NCBI GenBank assembly: GCA_016223085.1
Contig: JACRPS010000011.1
Coordinates: forward strand, 124,001 to 188,000
Source: Chloroflexota bacterium
Lineage (GTDB): Bacteria > Chloroflexota > Anaerolineae > Aggregatilineales > Phototrophicaceae
Reading direction: 5' to 3'
DNA: 64,000 nt
The notes under the pieces were generated by a model, which saw only the letters and a list, made by a program, of their open reading frames with translations, was not told the DNA's origin and ran no database searches. This document shows, piece by piece, positions 1-8,687 of the stretch (its first letter is position 1; the number at the start of each line of letters is the position of its first letter). The translations under genes were made by a program, and so were the position numbers.

Positions 1-399
1 CGCGATCAGGTGCATGTCGTCGGCAATAAGGATTACACCTACGAAGAACTCACGGCGCTGTTGAGCCAGGTGGAACTGCTGGTCGCTATGCGGACACATG
101 CTATCATCCTGGCATCGTCGGTCTGTACGCCGGTGGTTGGCATCATCTCGTATCCCAAAACGGCGGGCTATCTCAAAACCATCGAGCAGGATCAATGGAT
201 GATCGCCTTCGACGAACTGACCGCTGACCGGCTGGCAGCGCTGACGCTGGAAGCCTATCGCTGGCGCGGGCAGACGCGCGAAGCGCTGCAACCGATCATC
301 CAGCGCGAAAAAGCGAAGGCTAGCCACAGCGCCGCGCTGCTCAGCCCCTATCTCGGTCAGCCACAGCCAGTTGCCGAAGTTCAGGCAGGTTCAGTGTGA
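1..399 (+). CDS. Polysaccharide pyruvyl transferase family protein, C-terminal part (cut by window start)
   Basis: The reading frame is open from base 1, so the 5' end lies outside the window; about 132 codons are visible. The segment LLVAMRTHAIILASSVCTPV followed by VVGIISYPK resembles the C-terminal nucleotide-binding half of CsaB/WcaK-type polysaccharide pyruvyl transferases, where a conserved R-x-H and a 'P-V-V-G-I' strand occur. Members transfer a pyruvyl ketal from PEP to sugars of surface polysaccharides in the cytoplasm. The stop codon overlaps the next start (TGATG), so the two genes are translationally coupled, and the next genes are also polysaccharide related. The family call rests on the C-terminus only. 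Confidence 0.7.
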   Translation, partial: RDQVHVVGNKDYTYEELTALLSQVELLVAMRTHAIILASSVCTPVVGIISYPKTAGYLKTIEQDQWMIAFDELTADRLAALTLEAYRWRGQTREALQPIIQREKAKASHSAALLSPYLGQPQPVAEVQAGSV

Positions 400-1793
400 T
401 GGAATATTTTACGTACCTTGATGACGGTCGCGTTGATGAAACACAGCGCACCTCCCCGCTGTGGGTGATTCCCAAAGACCTGTGTACCCGCTGCGGCGCA
501 TGCCATGTCATCTGCCCACCGAACGTGATTCGGTTTGACGACCACGATTTTCCGCACATTGAGTCTGAAGGCTGCATTGACTGCGGCCTGTGCGTGAAGG
601 TATGCCCTGGCATTGACTTCGACATGAAGGCGCTGCACGAGCAGATGTACGGCGCGGAGTACCAGCCGCAGAAGATGAGCGGCACGTTTCGCAAGGCGTA
701 TCTCGGCCACGCAACACGCCCCGGCGTACGCCAGGAAGGCGCGGCGGGCGGTGTGGTCACGCAACTGCTGATCGCGCTGGTCAAACAGGGGTTGGTAGAC
801 GGCGCGGTGGTAGTCGGGCCGAACCCGGATGACCCGGCGCTGCCCCGCCCCTACATCGCCCGTACCGAAGCAGAAATCCGCGCGGCGGCGCAGTCCAAAT
901 ATACGACGGTCCCCAACACCAAGGTCCTGCGCGATCTGAAAGGTACAAACGAACGGTTCGCCTTTGTCGGCGTGGCCTGTCAGGTACACGGCCTGAGGAA
1001 GCTGGAACAGCTCAATAAACGCCTGCACGACCGCGCCTTCCTGACCATCGGCCTGGCCTGCCGGGGCACGCTGGAAAAAGAGGCGATTCAGGATTTGGTA
1101 GACGTAAACGGTATCCAGATGCAGGATTTAAAGCAGGTATCGCATCGTGGCGGGCCGTTCCCCGGCAAGTTCCAGGCGCACTTCAAAACCGGCGCGGTGC
1201 GGGATCTGCACCACTTCGAGTACAAGGACGGTGCGTACAACATGATGCTGCGCATGTACCTGCCCGACCGCTGCCACCTGTGCCCGGACTACTCCGCCGA
1301 GTTTTCGGACATCACCTGTTCTGATATGTGGCTGCGCGGCAGGGACGGCAAGTACCTGCATCCCAAAGGCAGCACGCTGATTCTGTGCCGTACGGAAAAA
1401 GGCGAGCAGGTCATCGAAGCCCTGCGGCAGGCCGGTGAACTGGCGCTGGAGCCGGTCGAGCCGCGTACGGTGGATAAAGCCTACGCTCACCTGCGCCGCG
1501 AACGCAAGATGATCTCCTACCTGCGGATTTCGCAGCGGCTGCGGCAGGGGCGGCGCGCACCGGATTACGGGGTGGACGCAGCGGCGCAGGTCACCCACAT
1601 GTCGTGGAGTGACCGGCTGTATGAGTTCACCTACCGTATGTCGTTCCTGTTTGCCAATCGCCCACGCGCCCGCCGCATGATGCTGCGCTTTTTCTTCTCG
1701 CCGGTTGGCGTCGCCCTGATCTTCCTCAAGATCAAATCGAAGCAGTGGCGCGGCGCGCTCAAAGCCCGCGTCAAAGCGCGCCAGGGGGCTTAA
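399..1793 (+). CDS. Coenzyme F420 hydrogenase/dehydrogenase beta-subunit (FrhB/FdhB) family Fe-S protein
   Basis: 464 residues. The N-terminus carries two [4Fe-4S] ferredoxin motifs, CTRCGACHVIC (residues 29-39) and CIDCGLCVKVC (59-69). An FrhB-like N-terminal domain (roughly 95-180) and C-terminal domain (roughly 180-400) follow. The C-terminal domain contains the further cysteines CHLC and ITCSDMW, typical of this flavin/Fe-S family. FrhB relatives pass electrons between flavin and F420 or ferredoxin. Versions like this one, next to a pyruvyl transferase in a glycan cluster, probably reduce a sugar or cofactor during polysaccharide synthesis (inference). The ATG at 399 is preferred to the GTG at 396 because it overlaps the upstream stop as TGATG. 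Confidence 0.85.
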   Translation: MEYFTYLDDGRVDETQRTSPLWVIPKDLCTRCGACHVICPPNVIRFDDHDFPHIESEGCIDCGLCVKVCPGIDFDMKALHEQMYGAEYQPQKMSGTFRKAYLGHATRPGVRQEGAAGGVVTQLLIALVKQGLVDGAVVVGPNPDDPALPRPYIARTEAEIRAAAQSKYTTVPNTKVLRDLKGTNERFAFVGVACQVHGLRKLEQLNKRLHDRAFLTIGLACRGTLEKEAIQDLVDVNGIQMQDLKQVSHRGGPFPGKFQAHFKTGAVRDLHHFEYKDGAYNMMLRMYLPDRCHLCPDYSAEFSDITCSDMWLRGRDGKYLHPKGSTLILCRTEKGEQVIEALRQAGELALEPVEPRTVDKAYAHLRRERKMISYLRISQRLRQGRRAPDYGVDAAAQVTHMSWSDRLYEFTYRMSFLFANRPRARRMMLRFFFSPVGVALIFLKIKSKQWRGALKARVKARQGA

Positions 1794-1796
1794 ACG

Positions 1797-2765
1797 GTGA
1801 AACGCTTGCGGTCGCTGGTTTTCCTGGCGATTACCCTGCTGCTGCTGGCGCTGGTGCTGCGTCAGGTTGGCATTAACGAACTGCTGGCAACACTGCGCCA
1901 GGCCGATCCGTTGCTGGTGATCGTCGCGGTGCTGCTGTCGCCGTTGCTCATTCTCATCAGCGTCATCAAATGGCAGCTACTACTGCGGTCACAAGGGGAT
2001 GAGGTTTCGTTCTGGTTCCTGTTCAGGCTGTATTACGTCGGCTACTTCTTCAACAACTTCCTGCCCTCGACCGTTGGCGGGGACGTGGTGCGCGTGTACG
2101 AGCTGGGCAACCGTACCCGCGACCCCGCCGGTGCGCTGGCATCGGTGTTTATGGAACGGCTGACCGGCTTCGTCGTACTGCTGCTGCTTGCGATTCTGGC
2201 GCTACTGGGCAACCTGACGTTGATTCAGGACACGGCATTGACGCTGGCCGTGCTGGCGGTCGTCGTGATGTTCGCGGGGGTGCTGTGGGTGATCTTCGAC
2301 CGGCGACTGCTGGACTGGATGGAGCGCGTGCTTCCATCGTCGCTGCTGAAGAAATATACAGCCAAGTTCCGCAAGTTCCAGACCAGCCTGTACGCCTATA
2401 AGGACCGGCGGCGCGTGCTGGCAGTCGCGTTTGCCTGGTCCGTCCTGTACCATGTGCTTTCAATTTTGAACGTATACGTTTGCGCCAGAGCCTTTTACCC
2501 GGCCACGCCGCTGCTCGGTATTGCCATCATCGCGCCGATTCTGAGCGTGGTGGGAATGCTGCCATTTTCGTTTAACGGCGTCGGCGTGCAGGAATGGGCG
2601 TTTGTGCTGCTGTTCCAGTGGTTGGGGCTGCCGCCGTCGGTGGGGTTGTCCGCCATCTTCCTGATTCGCGCCAAGACGCTGATTATCGTGCTGCTGGGCG
2701 GCCTCTTTTACCCTACGGTACGGCTGAAGGCGAAGAACACCGTAACGTCAAGCGCCGCCGATTAA
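1797..2765 (+). CDS. Flippase-like integral membrane protein (LPG synthase TM / UPF0104 family)
   Basis: 322 residues from a GTG codon 3 nt after the previous stop. It has about eight hydrophobic segments. It carries the family hallmark of this group, YYVGYFFNNFLPSTVGGDVVR (near residues 77-97), and a later SFNGVGVQEWAFVLLF segment. These features define the lysylphosphatidylglycerol synthase transmembrane / YbhN-like family. Members without the C-terminal synthetase domain, like this one, are widely found in glycan clusters and are thought to move lipid-linked intermediates, though the activity is not settled. It sits in one operon with the Fe-S protein upstream. Confidence 0.82.
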   Translation: MKRLRSLVFLAITLLLLALVLRQVGINELLATLRQADPLLVIVAVLLSPLLILISVIKWQLLLRSQGDEVSFWFLFRLYYVGYFFNNFLPSTVGGDVVRVYELGNRTRDPAGALASVFMERLTGFVVLLLLAILALLGNLTLIQDTALTLAVLAVVVMFAGVLWVIFDRRLLDWMERVLPSSLLKKYTAKFRKFQTSLYAYKDRRRVLAVAFAWSVLYHVLSILNVYVCARAFYPATPLLGIAIIAPILSVVGMLPFSFNGVGVQEWAFVLLFQWLGLPPSVGLSAIFLIRAKTLIIVLLGGLFYPTVRLKAKNTVTSSAAD

Positions 2766-2813
2766 CCAGCGCACTGAACCGTTAAAATTAATAGTCGTCT
2801 AACGATTTTACGC

Positions 2814-2841
2814 TTGTAATCTGCTGTTTGCTTCGTATGAT
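2814..2841 (+). promoter_or_regulatory. Predicted sigma70-type promoter for the GT39 gene
   Basis: A -35-like TTGTAA (2814-2819) is followed after 16 nt by TATGAT (2836-2841), about 33 nt before the ATG at 2875. It lies in the only sizeable gap (109 nt) of the first gene block, so it may start a second transcript for the two glycosyltransferases. Confidence 0.45.
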
Positions 2842-2874
2842 AAACAGGTTTCGTCATGCGGAGTTTAAGATTAC

Positions 2875-4620
2875 ATGCCAGAGTCGGGTTACTATCGCGC
2901 TTCCAGCAACGGTGTAGGACAGGCGGAAAAAGAACGTACCCCGCCGGGCAACCTGCCACGCCATGCCGAACCAACCGTTGAAAATCCGCGTCCGGCGCGG
3001 TCGGCTCATGCCGCGCCAACCATGTACACACGCCATGCCGGTTTCACGGCGGCGATTGACAGCATGTTCCTGCATGCCACCCGCGACCGTCAGCTTCATA
3101 TCACCGTCGAACATCTGCTGGCCGTGCTGCTGATCGGCCTGATTTTTGCCGTCCGCGCCACCAATCTTAACTTCAATGCGCTGTATCTGGACGAGGCGAT
3201 TTATACCACCGTTGGCGAGGATGTGCTGGCGGGTAACTTCAGCAAGGGTGCGACCAGTTGGATGTTTGGCTCGTACCTGTATCCGGTGATGGCGACTGCC
3301 GCCGACAAGTTGGCTGGGGTCGCCGGGCTGCGCCTGCTCAGTGCCGTGCTGACGACCGCCGCCGCCCTTGCGGTGTACGCGGTGGCATCCCGTCTGTTTG
3401 ACCGCCGCGCCGGGCTGTGGGCGTTGTTTGTCTTTGGCTTGAGCGCCATCAGCATTAACCTGGGGCAGCACGCCGTGTACGACGCGCTCGGCGTGCCGCT
3501 GCTGGCGGTGGCGGGCTGGTGCATCGTCAACGCCATGCACGACGCCGACCGGCAAAAACGGTATCTGACCTGGGCGGGTGTCAGTTTCAGCCTGAGCGTC
3601 CTCGCCAAATACATTGGCCTGCTGTACCTGCCGGCTCTGATCGCTATCGCGCTGGTTCTGCACATTGTTCAGGGTCGTGGCCTGCGGTCGTTTATCATGG
3701 GTATCCCCTGGCTGTCGTTTGTCATTCCGATTGTCCTCATCCTCGGCATCTATGCCGCCTTTTACCACGAGGACTTGCCGGCAGTTTTCAGCGGGCAGTT
3801 TGCCTCGCAGCGGGCAGACCGGGGCGCGATTGTTGCCGAAATTCTTCAGGAAATCGGCGTCCCGCTGCTGCTGTTTGCGGTCGGGCTGCTGCTGGTGGCG
3901 CGCAAGGGTCTGCGCCGCCTGCAGGGCCGCCCCTGGCTGCGGCTACTGTTCGCGCTCAGTCTGCCCGTTCTGGCTGCCACGCTGCTGGTGTTGCCACTGT
4001 ATCATCTGGCGACCGCCAATGCACGGTCACTCTGGAAACACAACGTCTATGCGCTCATTTTCATCGCACCGCTGGCGGGGTACGCGATTGCGGTGCTGGT
4101 GCGCGCCGTGATCGGGCTGCGGGGACGGCTGGCGTTGCCGGTCCGGCTTGTCAGCGCAGTCGTCACGGCCATCGCCGTGTTTGCCTTTGCCAGCGATACG
4201 TTTTATCAGAACCGCGTGTTTCACTATAGCTGGCCGGATAGCACCGGCGTCATTGAGTTTATGCGGGCACAGGGAATCACGCCGGAAAGCCGGGTACTGT
4301 CGTCCAGCTACGCCATCTACGAGTATTACTTCGACTTCGGCACCGCAGACCGCGACGTGTGGAACAACGTCTGGTACACCGAATACGGCAGCCTGACCGG
4401 CGAAGCAGCGGTCCGGCAGGCAATTGAGGAATGCAGCTACGATATGATTGTGCTGGAAAACTACTACGCGCCGGAATGGAGTGGCGAACTCGAAACCCTG
4501 CTGCGGCGGGCCGGGTATGCCATTGCCTACAGCCAGGCCGACCACCTGCTGACCGGCGCGGATATTGTGACCAACGTCCACATCCGGCCTGCCAATATGC
4601 CGTGTCAGGGAGGTCAATAA
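2875..4620 (+). CDS. Glycosyltransferase family 39 (PMT/ArnT-like) membrane protein
   Basis: 581 residues. A 70-residue hydrophilic N-terminal stretch precedes about eleven transmembrane segments. The first luminal loop holds FNALYLDEAIYTTVGEDVL, matching the D-E catalytic motif of GT-C enzymes that use polyprenyl-phosphate sugars. The C-terminal soluble part (about 470-580) contains a nucleotide-sugar-like SYDMIVLENYYAPEW stretch whose role I do not know. The enzyme likely transfers a sugar from a lipid carrier on the outer face of the membrane. The N-terminal extension is low in similarity to the family, so the true start could be an internal methionine near residue 50, although the ATG at 2875 follows the predicted promoter well. 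Confidence 0.8.
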   Translation: MPESGYYRASSNGVGQAEKERTPPGNLPRHAEPTVENPRPARSAHAAPTMYTRHAGFTAAIDSMFLHATRDRQLHITVEHLLAVLLIGLIFAVRATNLNFNALYLDEAIYTTVGEDVLAGNFSKGATSWMFGSYLYPVMATAADKLAGVAGLRLLSAVLTTAAALAVYAVASRLFDRRAGLWALFVFGLSAISINLGQHAVYDALGVPLLAVAGWCIVNAMHDADRQKRYLTWAGVSFSLSVLAKYIGLLYLPALIAIALVLHIVQGRGLRSFIMGIPWLSFVIPIVLILGIYAAFYHEDLPAVFSGQFASQRADRGAIVAEILQEIGVPLLLFAVGLLLVARKGLRRLQGRPWLRLLFALSLPVLAATLLVLPLYHLATANARSLWKHNVYALIFIAPLAGYAIAVLVRAVIGLRGRLALPVRLVSAVVTAIAVFAFASDTFYQNRVFHYSWPDSTGVIEFMRAQGITPESRVLSSSYAIYEYYFDFGTADRDVWNNVWYTEYGSLTGEAAVRQAIEECSYDMIVLENYYAPEWSGELETLLRRAGYAIAYSQADHLLTGADIVTNVHIRPANMPCQGGQ

Positions 4621-4623
4621 ATC

Positions 4624-6306
4624 GTGCGCCGCCTTGTCCGGCTGTTATCCATCGTTCTGATCGCGTCGGCGCTGCTCGTCGCCGACATGGTGCTGCTGAC
4701 CTACTTTAACACGCTGGTCTGGCCGCATTTCTGGCCAACATCGGCCATCGTCATTCTGACGATTGGCTTTGCCATCCTCATCTGGTTCCCTGAACTGGGT
4801 TACAGCGTGTGGATGCTGCGTATCATCGGCCTGCTGCTGATTTTCATCGGCCAATCGTACTGGCTGCACAGCTATCACATCACGCTGGAACAACCATCTG
4901 CCCTGGCCTTCATCCATCTGGTGGGTGTGTCTGGCATGTTTGTGGTGCTGGTCATCAACTACGTTAACCAGTTTAAACCACGCAGCCATACTGAACCGCC
5001 GCCGCTGCCCCATCCCCTGCCGGCGGTGGCCGTCGTCGTGCCGACTTATGGTGAACCCGTAAACGTGCTGGAACGTACCGTCGCCTCGTTGAAGAAGCTG
5101 CACTACCCTCGCCATTTGCTGGCTATCATTGTTTCTGACGACGGACGACGCGCCGACGTGCGCCGGATGGCGGAGCGTCACGACGTTTATTATCATCCCG
5201 GCCCACAGAAAGACGCGAAGGCGGGCAACCTGAACGCCGCGCTCCGCTATATCGAGCAGGTTTTCCCACAGGCAGAATTGATTCTGACGCAGGACGCGGA
5301 CGAGGTCATTCATCCGACGTTTCTGGAAAAGACGGTGGGTTACTTTAGTGACCCGACCATCGCCTTTGTCCAGACCCCGAAAGAAGCGGTTGCCCCGCCT
5401 AGCGACCCGTTTGGCACGCGCGACCGCATGTTTTTCGACGTGTTCCAGGTGGGACGCAACGGCTATAACGCCGCCTTCGCCTGCGGCAGCGGCGTGCTGT
5501 GGCGACTTGACGCGATTCGTTCGATTGGCGGCTTTGTCACCTGGAACGTGGTCGAAGACCTGACCACTTCGTACTGGCTGCACAGCCGGGGGTGGCGCTC
5601 GGAATATCATAACGAAAAGCTGTCCATCGGCCTCGCGCCGGATGACATCCCCGGCCTGCTCAAACAGCGCGGCACCTGGGCGGTGGATACCTGGCGGCTG
5701 TTCCTGTTTGATAACCCCCTGTTCAAACCCGGTCTGACGCTGGCGCAGCGGTCACAGTATTTTGAACTCGGCCTCTTTTACGTGATGTCGTCGTTTTTTA
5801 TGCCGCTGCTGATGCTCGTACCGGTCATCTCGCTGCTCACGGGCGAGTTTATCCCGATCAACGGTTCGGCCCTGTTCCCCTGGATTACCATCAACGTGCT
5901 GTATTACGTAGTGCTGTCACGTGGGCAAAGTCTGTTTATGCTGCGAATGTGGCAGTACTGGATCGGCCACTGGCCGACCTACTTCAAAGCCTTCTGGGTG
6001 GCGCTTGGTTCGCGCCGCCGGAAACCCAAATACGTCGTCACCCGCAAAACGCGCGACAACGGCTTTTACCCCCATCTGCTGTGGATGCAGTTCAGCTACA
6101 TCCTCATTGGGCTAATCGCGGCGATTCATGGCTTATTCGGGCAGACGAGCAGCGACCTGGGCAGCCGGTTGACCAACGCCGCTATCGTGCTGTTTTTTAT
6201 CTTCATGCTGTCGGCCATCTGCCGCGCTGCTTTTTATGGGGTGGAGTTCAGGGGATTGACCCGCGCCGCGCAGCCCTCGCCTGGCAGCGGCGAACGCCCG
6301 GTATAG
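4624..6306 (+). CDS. Membrane-bound family 2 glycosyltransferase, BcsA-like
   Basis: 560 residues from GTG, 3 nt after the GT39 stop. Four N-terminal membrane helices precede a GT-A domain (about 130-370) with VSDDGR, the metal-binding DADEV, and VVEDLTTSYWL. At least four more helices follow. This layout is that of processive beta-glycan synthases such as cellulose synthase BcsA. The acceptor-site motif reads QRGTW (near 348) instead of Q-x-x-R-W. No PilZ domain is present. Its neighbours suggest it builds the main chain of an exopolysaccharide. The product cannot be told from sequence. Confidence 0.85.
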   Translation: MRRLVRLLSIVLIASALLVADMVLLTYFNTLVWPHFWPTSAIVILTIGFAILIWFPELGYSVWMLRIIGLLLIFIGQSYWLHSYHITLEQPSALAFIHLVGVSGMFVVLVINYVNQFKPRSHTEPPPLPHPLPAVAVVVPTYGEPVNVLERTVASLKKLHYPRHLLAIIVSDDGRRADVRRMAERHDVYYHPGPQKDAKAGNLNAALRYIEQVFPQAELILTQDADEVIHPTFLEKTVGYFSDPTIAFVQTPKEAVAPPSDPFGTRDRMFFDVFQVGRNGYNAAFACGSGVLWRLDAIRSIGGFVTWNVVEDLTTSYWLHSRGWRSEYHNEKLSIGLAPDDIPGLLKQRGTWAVDTWRLFLFDNPLFKPGLTLAQRSQYFELGLFYVMSSFFMPLLMLVPVISLLTGEFIPINGSALFPWITINVLYYVVLSRGQSLFMLRMWQYWIGHWPTYFKAFWVALGSRRRKPKYVVTRKTRDNGFYPHLLWMQFSYILIGLIAAIHGLFGQTSSDLGSRLTNAAIVLFFIFMLSAICRAAFYGVEFRGLTRAAQPSPGSGERPV

Positions 6307-6376
6307 GCGCATTACGCTGATCTAACACAAGCAGCCTAAAATTCGATTGCGCTAATTTTACAGTACGGGCAAACGT

Positions 6377-8635
6377 GTGAGCGTCCAAAATCTATCGGGG
6401 CAAATCCTCGGCCAATACGAACTGCGCGAACTCCTGGGCATCGGCGGCATGAGCGCCGTTTATCACGGCTACCAGCCGGAACTGGAACGGCACGTCGCCA
6501 TCAAGGTGCTGTCGCCGCTGATCGCCCTGGAGCCGGGCTATGCTGAACGATTCATCCTCGAAGCCAAAACCATTGCCTCGCTCGAACATCCCAATATCGT
6601 GCCAGTCTATGATTACGGCACGCAGGACGGCATCAGCTATGTGGCCATGCGGCTACTCAACGGCGGCACGCTGGCGCAGCGGCTTGACCAGCGCCTGCTC
6701 GACGGTAAACCGCTGCCGTCGCTGGGCGAAATCGCCGCGTTGCTGCGGCAGCTTGCCAGCGCGCTCGATTACGCCCACGGCCGGGGTGTGATTCACCGCG
6801 ATCTTAAGACCGGCAACGTGATGTTCGACCGGCAGGGGCACGCTTATCTGGTGGATTTTGGCATCGCCAAGTTGATGCACAGCAGTTCGGCGCTGACCAA
6901 AGAGGGTCTCATCATGGGCACGGCGGCCTACATGGCGCCGGAGCAATGGCGCAGCGAACCGCTGACCCCCGCGCTGGACCAGTACGCGCTTGGCGTATTG
7001 ATGTATCTGCTTGTGACCGGGCGGCTGCCCTATGACGCGCCCACCTCACACGAATTGATGTACCAGCATCTGCACGAAATGCCTGTGCCGGCACATACGC
7101 TGCGCGAGGGTGTACCTCCCGCCGTGAGCCTCGTGCTCGACCGCGCCTTAGCCAAAAGCTCATCGGAACGGTATCCAAACGTGCTGGCCTTTGCCGATGC
7201 CTTCCGCGAAGCCGTGCGCGGTTCAGAAGGCGAGTCCACCGGATTTTTTACATTTGATCTGGCTCCCGGCACGATACCATCCATGCCGGTTGTTCCAGAC
7301 AGCGCGCCCGCCGACCCGACTCCCCCACCTGCCGAGTCCGCGCCTACGCCGGCACAGCAGCCGGGCATAGCCGTACCACCCCCGCCGCGAGAGCCGCCGC
7401 AGCCGGTCGCCATGCCGTCGTTTACCAATACAGCGTCAACAGCCTACCCAGCCCGCCCCCGGCGCAAGGCCAACCCGATGCTGCCGCTGGTCGTTGGCGT
7501 TGGCTTCGGCCTGCTGGCGCTGGTAGTATTCGCGGCGCTGACGCTGTTTATCCTGTCCGCCCTCACCGGCGACCAGCCGTCGCGTCGGACAGCGGAACAG
7601 CCGACCGCGGCCCTTTCTTTCACGCCGCTGGACGTACCAACCGATGCGCTCTCGCCGACCTCCATCCTGACACCAGGCAACGTGATCGGCGCTGTTATCA
7701 CCCCCATGCCGGTCGGCCAATCGGCGATCACGCCCGCCAATGCCGGTCAGGTGGCCGCGCTGGCGGAACTTCAGCAGGAACCCCTGCCGGTACGGAGCGT
7801 GGCCTTCAGCCCGGATAATACGCTGATGGCTTCGGCCAACGGCGACAACACGGTGCGGTTGTGGAACGTCCAGACGCGGCAGCAGCAGGCCGTCCTGTAC
7901 GGGCATAATGGCATCGTGTATGCGGTGGACTTCTCGCCCGACGGTCGGCTGCTGGCGTCCGGCGGCGACGATGGCACAATTCGCCTGTGGGATCCAGCCA
8001 GCGGGCAGGCCGTGAACATCCTCGAAGGGCGCAGCAGCAGCGCGATTCGCAGCCTTGATTTCACCCCGGACGGGCGCTGGCTGGCGTCCGGTGGCGAAGA
8101 CCACACCATTGCGCTGTGGGACGCGGCCAGCGGCACGTCACAAAATGTGCTGAATTTCCCTGGCGAACGGGTGCTTTCGGTCGCTTTCAGCCCCGATGGC
8201 CGCTTGATCGCCTCGGCTGGTGGGCTGGATGGGCGCATTATCCTCTGGAACGCGGCCACTGGCGCGCAGGAACGGGCGCTGCAAGGCCACACGGCAGAGG
8301 TACGCGCGGTGGTGTTTAGCCCTGATGGTACAAAGCTGGCGTCAGCCAGCGCCGATAACAGCGTCCGCGTGTGGGACGTGCAAACCGGCAGCGCCCTGCT
8401 GACACTGACCGAACATGGCCGCGATGTGTTCAGCGTGGCTTACAGCCCGGACGGCAGCGTGCTGGCTTCCGGCGGGCGCGACAACACAGCCCGGCTGTGG
8501 GACGCCAGCAGCGGCGGGTCGCTGGCGGTGTTGCAGCGGCACGTCGGCTGGGTGTTCAGCGTGGCCTTTAACCACGATGGCTCGCTGCTGGCAACCGGTG
8601 GTGGCGATGGCGCGGTCTGGTTGTGGGGACTGTAG
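6377..8635 (+). CDS. Membrane Ser/Thr protein kinase with C-terminal seven-bladed WD40 propeller
   Basis: 752 residues from GTG. The kinase domain (about 13-275) shows the glycine loop GIGGMSAVY, the lysine in HVAIKVL, HRDLKTGNV (usual HRDLKPGN, with T for P), DFGIAK and MAPEQW. A P-rich linker (about 300-360) leads to one transmembrane helix (about 368-393). Seven WD40 repeats (about 465-752) each carry a variant of VAFSPDG...LASG..D.T.RLWD, which suffices for a closed propeller. By analogy with PknB/PknD-type receptors the kinase is cytoplasmic and the propeller external. The ligand is unknown. The last codon is followed directly by a palindrome. Confidence 0.92.
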   Translation: MSVQNLSGQILGQYELRELLGIGGMSAVYHGYQPELERHVAIKVLSPLIALEPGYAERFILEAKTIASLEHPNIVPVYDYGTQDGISYVAMRLLNGGTLAQRLDQRLLDGKPLPSLGEIAALLRQLASALDYAHGRGVIHRDLKTGNVMFDRQGHAYLVDFGIAKLMHSSSALTKEGLIMGTAAYMAPEQWRSEPLTPALDQYALGVLMYLLVTGRLPYDAPTSHELMYQHLHEMPVPAHTLREGVPPAVSLVLDRALAKSSSERYPNVLAFADAFREAVRGSEGESTGFFTFDLAPGTIPSMPVVPDSAPADPTPPPAESAPTPAQQPGIAVPPPPREPPQPVAMPSFTNTASTAYPARPRRKANPMLPLVVGVGFGLLALVVFAALTLFILSALTGDQPSRRTAEQPTAALSFTPLDVPTDALSPTSILTPGNVIGAVITPMPVGQSAITPANAGQVAALAELQQEPLPVRSVAFSPDNTLMASANGDNTVRLWNVQTRQQQAVLYGHNGIVYAVDFSPDGRLLASGGDDGTIRLWDPASGQAVNILEGRSSSAIRSLDFTPDGRWLASGGEDHTIALWDAASGTSQNVLNFPGERVLSVAFSPDGRLIASAGGLDGRIILWNAATGAQERALQGHTAEVRAVVFSPDGTKLASASADNSVRVWDVQTGSALLTLTEHGRDVFSVAYSPDGSVLASGGRDNTARLWDASSGGSLAVLQRHVGWVFSVAFNHDGSLLATGGGDGAVWLWGL

Positions 8636-8661
8636 TAGGGACACGATAATCGTGTCCCTAC
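8635..8661. repeat. Palindrome 1 (GGGACACGAT type)
   Basis: Arms GTAGGGACACGAT and ATCGTGTCCCTAC, 13 bp each around one base. It begins at the last base of the kinase stop codon. Confidence 0.9.
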
Positions 8662-8687
8662 ACGGATTGTGTACCCCGTCACCCCAT

